Assembly: GCA_034509735.1 (NCBI GenBank)
Contig: JACGWO010000004.1
Span: 22,053,395-22,117,394, forward strand
Length of the DNA: 64,000 nt
Source: Sesamum alatum
Lineage: Eukaryota > Streptophyta > Magnoliopsida > Lamiales > Pedaliaceae
Reading direction: 5' to 3'
Part shown: positions 55,936-64,000 of the stretch, piece by piece
How positions within the stretch are numbered: position 1 is the stretch's first letter
How the letters are laid out: each line of letters starts with the position of its first letter
Made by a program: the position numbers and the translations under genes
Notes under the pieces: model-generated
The model's database searches: none
Told to the model about the DNA's origin: nothing
The model's input: only the letters and a program-made list of their open reading frames with translations

Positions 55936-58900
55936 ATTAATTCGCATATCATTAGTGGTGGAGATTTGATTTACAAGCAAGCCTATGGTAATGACATTCT
56001 ATGTATTGATTTGAGTGGAACCCAAATTCTTAAACACTTTATGAGTGATTACAGTGACATCCTTGTGAGAGTGTTGAGACTTGTTTCATTTGACTTTGAT
56101 AAAGTCAATGGAATACTTGTGCAAGCCTATGGTAATGACATTCCATGTATTGATTTGAGTGGAACCCATATTCTTAAACACTTTATGAGTGATTACAGTG
56201 ACATCCTTGTGAAAGTGTTGAGACTTGTTTCATTTGACTTTGATAAAGTCAATGGAATACTTGTGTGTTGAATGTTGTGCTACAAGTGTTCGTTCACAAT
56301 ATTTATCTCTTCTTAAACTATTAAGTCATATTAATGTAGGGGATATACTTGACTAACATGAGGGAATTTGGGAACTACTATTTGGATAATTTGTGTATTT
56401 GGATTGAGACAAGCGTGAGGGCATGGTTTCGGTGTGCGGGAATCTGATAAGATATACTTATACTTATTTTGGTTGATGACTCATGAATTTATGCCTACTC
56501 TGTACGGTACAGTATGATTGTTGGAGCATTATAATCAACTTATGTTGAAAGCACATGGGAAAAGGAAAAAGGAGAGATAGGAGAAGAAGAAAAGCAAGAG
56601 CTTGCCGACACTGTTTTTGCTACTTATTTTTCGAATAGCAATTGCCCTTGAGTATTATGTGATAGAGTTTCTTGCTTTCTTAGGTTCTGGCATACCTTGA
56701 TTATCACGAGATGTAGTTTAGCTTTTAGATTATTTTCTATAATTCTCGAAGGGTGGCTTTGGAATGTGATTTTCTGACACTTATGGCATATTCTATTACG
56801 AATAGATCGACAAATCATTGTGCAGCACGAATCTGTCTTGTCTGTATTGATACCATTCTGTTGTTTATACTCAATCTTTTGAGTCTTTTTGCTATGGTAT
56901 TAATGACAGTTGATTCTTATTAGATTAGGAAGAGGTGCAAAGAACTAATTTCTGATATGAAATACCTTTTTTCAGAAAAAGAAAAAACAAAGATTTGAGT
57001 TGGAAATTCCAAAATTTTGATTTTTTGTTGCTTGTGCTCTCAACGGAATATGTGATATTACTACTATTGGATTAGAGTGACTTGATTGACAATCTTTCTT
57101 GTAATAAAGTAACAGGAGATTGGAGCCTAATATACATTATGACAATAGTATTAGATCAGAAAGAGGGGCAAAGCCCTGTAGAACGTAGTTCTACTTTCTA
57201 TAAAGACAAAGACTTTAGTTGGAACTTCCAAAATTTTGGTTTATTGGTGCAGATTAGTGATTTTAAAGGTAGCCGAAAAAGATTTGGAGCTTTTTTTGGA
57301 AATGTACGGACACCAAATGGTGGATTCAAGTCCCTCTGAAAGTGTGAGCATTTAGTTTATTTGTTTGTAGTAGACAATTCTTCTTTTTACATCTTTTGTT
57401 GTTTTGTTTTATTCAGTAGTAGTTATAGTTAACTAGTAGTTGAATGGTAAGTATATGTTTCATTGTTTCACTCCAAAAGTAAGAATTATATGCTATTGGA
57501 AACTGCTTTTGTCAAGAGAATGAATAACTGTTCAGCTTAGAGACTAATGAGGAAATGAAAAGGAAGAAGACAAAGAGTAGAAAAATGATGAAACATAAAG
57601 AAAAAAAAAAGAAGGAAAAAAGAAGATGAAAAGAAGAAAAGATTCATAAAAAGAAAGAAATAGAAATAGAAAAGAAAACAATATAAATGGAGGAGTTTTA
57701 GAAACTCTTCACCTGTCCTGTACAACCAAAAATGTTGTTTATGTTGCCTCCAGGATTTTTGTACGCTTAGGCTCAAGGTTAGTCTTGTACCATTAACTTT
57801 TTAATTGTTTCACAAAACTTCAATCTTTCTTTACTTTTTGTTAAATTTAGTAAGGGTTGAATATTTATCTTATTTATGCTTTTTTGTCTTAATTTTTTCA
57901 TACAATTTTTCTGCGAAATTTGAACTACCTAGCTGATTATTTCTATTATTTGTGAGTATATATGCTTTTCGAGATACATTATTGTAGTATGTTATGTGTA
58001 TTTTAATGTTGATAAACTTCCACTGTCTGGTTAGTGTTAGGTTAAAAATTCTTATATGTATTTTATATAATTGATAGATTTAAAAATTAAAGTTCCATCA
58101 TCATATTTTAAATTAAAAACCATTTATTATGTATAAGTCCGCATGCAAGTATCACATATTTATAAAATATAGGATTAAAATGGGGTTCACACCATCAATT
58201 ACATATCTTGATTAAATTATATAATTGATAGATTTAAAATTTTAAATTCCATCATCATATTTAAAAAATGTATTTTCATGATCATTCTCATTTTACTTGT
58301 AGAGAATAGATTATATTTATCTCTATTATTAAAATTAGTGATTTATATAATTCAATTCAAACCGAAAATGTTATTTAGGCAATCAAAATGACATACTAGA
58401 AGTACTTTGAACTCTTTTCATAATTTATTAATATTTCTTGAGTAAATGTATAACTATACCAAATTAAATTATCCACACAAACTGAGTATGCTTTCATTGA
58501 TAGTACTATTTATTAAGTTTCTACCCCTACAGTAATTAACTTTTGGTTGTCATAATATTGAGTGGCTAAATAATCTCTAATATATTTATTATTTAATTAG
58601 CTTTTCACTCTCTTTTAGTTAATTAGTTCCTTACTTGCGTTTTTATTAGTTTTGATTTATTAATTAATATAATCCTTAAGGGTGTAAATGCCTTTTAACA
58701 CTTTTATCTATGTAGTTTAAGGGAATTTTGGATTATTAAATAGTTTATATTCTATTAAAACTTTTATTTTCAACAAATTTTTATTTATTATTGGAAGAGC
58801 ATTAAGTTATTGTCCACGGTTTTTATGTATAATATAGATTTAGAGTACTGATTTTTATTGATCAAAATATTGTTCATTACTTAGTGCCGGATCTAGGATC

Positions 58901-60561
58901 GGAATGTAGGTAATCCTTTTTCTTTTTGTTGATGGCTCTTTTATGCATTTTGTTATCAGGGTCAACACGTTTCTTCTTCCCCCGACACATATCTCTTGTT
59001 TCCCATTTCTAGTTTGTTGCTTTTGCTTTCCAAGTGTTAGCTGGTACATTATTCAACATGTGTACAAGTAGGTGAATACATGTGCGTTTAGCATGTTTAT
59101 GAAATAGGACATTCCCTTTGATAATTCTACTTGCTGGAATGGGTGGATAATAAATTTTTCACATATACACAAGAGCGCTTCACGCATCTCCCATCTCGTC
59201 ACCATGGTTCAACTAAGGACAACGGGGTATAGAAGGGCTCTTCCAGCACAAACCCCGTCGTTGCCTCCACCTTCGCCACCCTTCTAGCAGACCTTGACAC
59301 CATCCCATATATCAGGGACGTGCTCTCTGTCCTCTTTACTTTGCGTTCCCTTCTTTCTGTGGGTCTGCGTGCATACGTTAGGGGCAATGTATGTGTTTGG
59401 TGTGGGGGAGTATGTCGTGGTTTGTGCTTGTGATTGATTTTGGGGAGGTGGTTGGATAGTCATTGTAGCAGGATTCTTGAGAAATTGGTTGTGTTGTTGA
59501 AAATCTGAATGTTGAAATTTGAATTAATGTGTTGGAATGTGGATGTGTGGGATTGAAAATTTTTATTTGGGGACTGATAATTTTTATTGAACTCCGAAAC
59601 TTGTGAATGACGTTAGTGTGTCCTAAGAAAAATATGTGAATTATCCCGTGGTACCTGATGAATTTTCTAATTGTTGTCTTGTGATATCCCTTAGGTTAAT
59701 AGGAGTTTTTTGTGTAAATCGAGATAAGTAGGAGAAACTAGCACTAGTGGCATCTAAAAAAGAATTGTGTGAATTGTTTTCCATTGGCTGCATCAAATGA
59801 AGAATATTCAAGAATCAACACAAAAGCCCTTTGTGTGAGCTTTTGTGCCAAAGCACTTCCATTTAAATAGTGCTCTATATTTCTTTTAATTGAGGGTATC
59901 AAACGTAGTGTGTCCATTCTAGAATTTGCTTGTGTAATACATTTCGAGACCACATTCTTGTAGGAATGGTGTATGAAAGTGATAAGGGCACTTAGGAATA
60001 GCCCATTGTTCTCTAAAGAGCCTACCTTGAATTCACCCATAGAAAAACTTATTTGAGCCTTCGTTTTTCTTTCTTGGCTAAACCATGCTATAAGCTAAGT
60101 TATCCCCTTCTTTGTTATTTTATGAAGTAATTTTTGAACCCAGTCAAGGAGATGGTGTTGGGCTGGTTGGTTACAAATTTACATGGAAATGAGTGAATGA
60201 AATGATTCAAGTTGCATAGGGGACAACATTGTAACCCCAACAAAAGTAGAAAATGTAAAAGGAAAAGAAAAAGAGAGAAGAATGATGAGACATAAAGGAA
60301 AAATGGCAGGAAAAAAAGGAAGAAGAAAAAGAAGAAAAGATTTAGAAAAAGAAACAAGAAGAGATATAAAAGAAAATAATATAAACGAAGGAGTTTTATT
60401 GTTCAAAGCACTTGAATCAAGTCGAAGGAAAATGAGCCTGGAAGGATAAGCAAGTAGGTTGGCGTCGCCCCTTTGAATTCATTAGCCGCAATTTGACCCA
60501 TCTTTTGCCACACCATGTCCTAAGCCTCATTACAATCCATGAAAAGACCTTTGGATCATGC
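55936..60561. repeat. Unclassified 4.6-kb tandem unit, copy 1
   Basis: ATTAATTCGCAT at 55936 recurs at 60562, and the intervening sequence realigns to the second copy almost to the window end. No transposon protein is recognisable. Internal features are a 144-bp tandem duplication (55978-56265), an imperfect duplication of about 231 bp (near 56929 and 57160), purine-rich tracts (57540-57680 and 60240-60370, themselves related) and a short conserved GC-richer block at 59180-59340. The unit may be an uncharacterised repeat, part of a retroelement, or a decayed gene. Confidence 0.75.
55964..56271 (+). CDS. Hypothetical ORF with two 48-residue repeats
   Basis: An ORF of about 101 codons starting MIYKQAYGNDILCIDLSGT. 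It holds two 48-residue repeats (QAYGNDI...FDKVNGILV) made by the 144-bp duplication, which keeps the frame. Repeats differ at about four residues. Copy 2 of the large unit (60562 on) retains only the first few codons. I see no known domain, and the ORF may be a relic of a longer coding region. Confidence 0.3.
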
Positions 60562-63500
60562 ATTAATTCGCATTTCGTTGGTGGTGGAGATATTATTTAC
60601 AAGCAAACCTATGGTAATGATATTCTATGTATTGATTTGACACTTTTTGTTACTTATTTTTGGAATAGCAATTGCCCTTGAGTATTATGTGATAGAGTTT
60701 GTTGCTTTCCTAGGTTCTGGCATAACTTGATTATCACGAGATTTAGTTTAGCTTTTAGATTCACCTTATTGACATTTGATTATTTTCTATAATTCTCGAG
60801 GGGTAGCTTTTGGAATGTGATTTCTGACACTTTATGGCATATTCTGTTATGAATAGATAGACAAATTATTGTGCAGCATGTATCTGTTTTATCTGTATTG
60901 ATACCTTTGGTTGTTTATACTCAATCTTTGAGTGTTTTTATATGGTATTAATGACAATTGATTCTTATTAGATTAGGAAGAGGTGCAAAGAACTAATTTC
61001 TGATATGAAAATACTTTTTTTCAGAAAAACAAAAAAACAAAGATTTGACTTGGAAATTCTAAAATTTTGATTTTTTGTTGCTTGTGCTCTCTACGAATTA
61101 TGTGATATTACTCCTATTGGATTAGAGTGACTTGATAGACAATCTTTTTTGTAATAAAATAACAGGAGATTGGAGCCTAATATTCATTGTGACAATAGTA
61201 TTAGATCAGAAAGAGGAGCAAAGCCCTGTAGAACGTAGTTCTACTTTCTAATGAAGACAAACACTTTAGTTAGAACTTCCAAAATTTTGGTTTATTGGTG
61301 CAGATCAATGATTTAAAGGTAGCCGAAAAGGACTTGGAGCTTTTCCTGGAAATGTATGGACACCAAATGGTGGATTCAAGTCCCTCTAAAAGTGTGAGCA
61401 TTTAGTTTATTTTGTTTGTAGTAGACAATTCTTCTTTTTGCATCTTTCGTTGTTTGTTTTATTCAGTAATAGCTATAGTTAACTAGTAGTTGAATGGTAA
61501 GTATATGTTTCATTGTTTCACTCCAAAAGGAAAAATTATATGCTATTGGAAACTGCTTTTGTCAAGAGAATGAATAACTGTTCAGCTTAGAGACTAAGGA
61601 GGAAATGAAAAGGAAAAAGAGAAAGAGAAGAAAAATGATGAAACATAAAGAAAAAAAAAGAAGGAAAAAAGAAGAAAAGATTCAGAAAAAGAAAGAAATA
61701 GAAATAGAAAAGAAAACAATATAAATGGAGGAGTTTTAGAACCCTTCACCTGTCCTATACAACCAAAAATGATGTTCATGTTTCCTCCAGGACTTTTATA
61801 TGCTTAGGCTTAAGGTTAGTCTTGTACCATTAGTTTTTTATTGTTTCACAAAACTTCAATCCATCTTTACTTTTTGTTAATTTTAATAATGGTTGAATAT
61901 TTATCTTATTTATGCTTTTTGGCCTAACTTTTTCATAAAATGTTTTTCTATGAAATTTGAACTATACCTTATTATTTCTATTATTTGTGAGTATATATGC
62001 TTTTCGAGATACATAATTGTAGTATGTTATGTGTATTTTAATGTTGATGAACTTGCATTGTACGGTTCTTATATGTATTTTTATATAATTGATAGATTTT
62101 AAAATTTAAGTTCCATCATCATATTTTCAATTAAAACCCATTTAGTATGTATAAGTCCGCATGCGAGTATCACATATTAATAAAATGTAGGGTTCAAATG
62201 GGGTCCGCACCATAAATTAAATATCTTGATTGAATTATATAATTGATAGATTTAAAATTTTTAATTCCATCATCATATTTAAAAAATATATTTTCATGAT
62301 GATTCTCATTTTACTTGTAGAGAATAGCATATGTTTATCCCTATTATTAAAATTAGAGATTTATTATAATTCAATTCAAACTGAAAACTTTATTTAGGCA
62401 ATCAAAATGGCATACAAGAAGTACTTTGAACTCTTTTCATAATTTATTAATATTTCTTGAGTAAATGTATAACTATACAATATTAAATTATCCACAAATT
62501 GAGTATGCTTTCATTCCTACTACTGTGTATTTAAGTTTCTACCCCTACAATAATTAATTTTTAGTTGTCATAATATTGAGTGGCTAAAATAACCTCTAAT
62601 ATATTTATTATTTAATTAGCTTTTAACTCTCTGTTGGTTAATGTGTTCCTTACTCACGTTTTTGTTAGCTTTGATTTATTAATTAATATAGTCCTTAAGG
62701 GTATATATATATTTTAACATTTTTATCTATGTAGTTTAAAGGAATTTTGGATTATTAAATAGTTTATATGCTATTAAAACTTATTTTTCAATAAATTTTT
62801 ATTTATTATTGAAAGAGCATTAAGTTATCATTCCCGGTTTTTATGTATACTATAGATTTAGAGTATCGATTTTTATTGATCAAAATATTGTTCATTACTT
62901 AGTGCCGGATCTAGAATCAGAATGTAGGTAATCCTTTTTTCTTTTTATTGATGGCTCTTTTATGCATTTTGTTATCAAGGTCAGCACGTTTCTTATTCTC
63001 TCTACACATATCTCTTGTTTGCAGTTTCTACTTTGTTGCTTTTTGCTTTCCAAGTGTTAGCTGATACATTATTGAACATATATGTACAAGTATGTGAATA
63101 TATGTGCCTTTAGCATGTTTATGATATATGACATTATCTTTGATGATTCTGCTTGCTGGAGTTGGTGGAAAATATATTTTTCACATATACACAACAACAC
63201 TTCACGCATCTCCCATCTCCTCACCATGGTTCAACTAAGGACAGCGGGGAATAGAAGGCTTCTTCCTGCACAAACCCTGTCACTGTCTCCACCTTCGCCA
63301 CCCTTCTAGCAGATCTTGACACCATCCCACATTTCAGGGACGTGCTCTCTTTCCTTTTACTTTTTGTTCCCTTCTTACTATGGGTTTGCGTGCATAAGTT
63401 GGGGGCATGTATGTGTTTGGTGCGGGAAAGGTATGTTGTGGTTTGTGCTTGTGATTGATTTTTGGGGGAGGTGATTGGATAGTCATTGTAGCACGATTCC

Positions 63501-64000
63501 TGTGAAATTGGTTGTGTTGTTGAAAATCTGAATATTGAAATTGGAATTAATGTGTTGGAATGTGGATGTATGGGGATTGAAATTTTTTATTGGGGGCTGA
63601 CAATTTTTATTGAGCACCGAAACATGTGACTGACGTTAGTGTGTCCTAAGAAAAAATATGTGAATTATCCCATTGTACCAGTTGAATTTTCTGATAGTGT
63701 AAGTCGAGATAAGTAGGAGAAATTAGGACTAGTGGCATCTTGAAAAAAATTGTTTGAAGTGTTTTTCATTGACTGCAGCAAATGAAAAATGTTCAAGAAT
63801 CAACACAAAAGCCCTTTGTGTGAGCTTATGTGAGCTTTTGTGCCAAAGCACTTCCCTTTAAATAGTGCTCTATATTTCTTTTGATTGAGGGTATCAAACG
63901 TAGTGTGTTCATTCTAGAACTTGCTTGTGTAATACATTTTTGAGACCACATAGAAAAACTTATTTGAGCGTTGGCTTTTCTTTTTTTGACTAAACCACGC
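60562..64000. repeat. Unclassified 4.6-kb tandem unit, copy 2 (cut by window end)
   Basis: Follows copy 1 at offset 4,626 at its start and 4,030 from 60668 on, because about 596 bp present in copy 1 (roughly 56020-56615) are missing here. Offset is 4,022 near 63224. Identity looks like about 93-95% by eye. The last bases still match 60048-60096 of copy 1, so the unit continues beyond the window. No intact gene is seen. Confidence 0.78.

Noticed and set aside
57537..57776. Phenylalanine-rich minus-strand ORF resembling a membrane protein (also near 60115-60406 and 61594)
   Set aside because: It is the complement of a long AAG/AAA purine tract; composition explains it.
1..64000. A host protein-coding gene, rRNA cluster or organellar insert
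   Set aside because: I looked for conserved coding blocks outside transposable elements and for rRNA or plastid-like sequence and saw none. The closest candidates, in 55936-64000, are short and unrecognised.

Overview
This window looks like repeat-packed, probably heterochromatic nuclear DNA of a flowering plant (a eudicot; the exact group is a guess). I could not support a single ordinary host gene. Nearly everything recognisable is LTR retrotransposon: Ty1/copia elements of one family group (LTRs of about 1.6-2.3 kb, initiator-Met-tRNA primer sites, leaders of about 2 kb) nested in and around remains of Ty3/gypsy elements of the Tat type (duplicated RNase H, antisense extra ORF, tandem-repeat 3' UTR). 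There is also a dead L1-type LINE, a small hAT-like element, a recent 808-bp tandem array and an unclassified 4.6-kb tandem duplication. A 500-N scaffold gap lies at 55307-55806.

Layout. 1-2130: 3' end of a plus-strand Tat element (integrase, 44-bp minisatellite, C-terminus of an antisense ORF). 2280-6059: degenerate and inverted copia pieces meeting tail-out at about 5088. 6073-27906: an old plus-strand copia element (C1). Its leader carries a solo LTR (8726-10946, target duplication TCCAA). Its 3' LTR is split by a younger minus-strand copia element (C2, 16097-26238, target duplication ACTTT) with nearly intact gag-pol. 27907-31413: 3' part of a Tat element with a minus-strand antisense ORF, a G-run polypurine tract and a plus-strand LTR. 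31414-41591: a very young copia insertion (C3, target duplication ATTAT). Its LTRs differ by one base in about 2.3 kb, yet its gag-pol is wreckage. 41592-44780: a minus-strand Tat element (43-bp minisatellite, integrase, two RNase H domains, RT). 45138-47556: hAT-like element and 808-bp array. 48024-51285: LINE. 51286-55806: copia LTR and leader fragments, another antisense-ORF piece and the gap. 55936-64000: the 4.6-kb tandem duplication.

How the parts relate. C1, C2, C3 and the leader fragment C4 share a cis-acting plan: LTR, Met-tRNA primer site, a GC-rich island about 200-250 nt downstream, two copies of a palindromic 15-mer about 80 nt apart and about 360 nt before gag, and an AAGTGGGAGAT polypurine tract. 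The LTR 3' regions share a hairpin nested in a longer stem, with paired changes between subfamilies. C3 keeps every one of these signals although its proteins are destroyed, which is what a non-autonomous element mobilised in trans by relatives such as C2 would look like. I consider that combination the most interesting content of the window.
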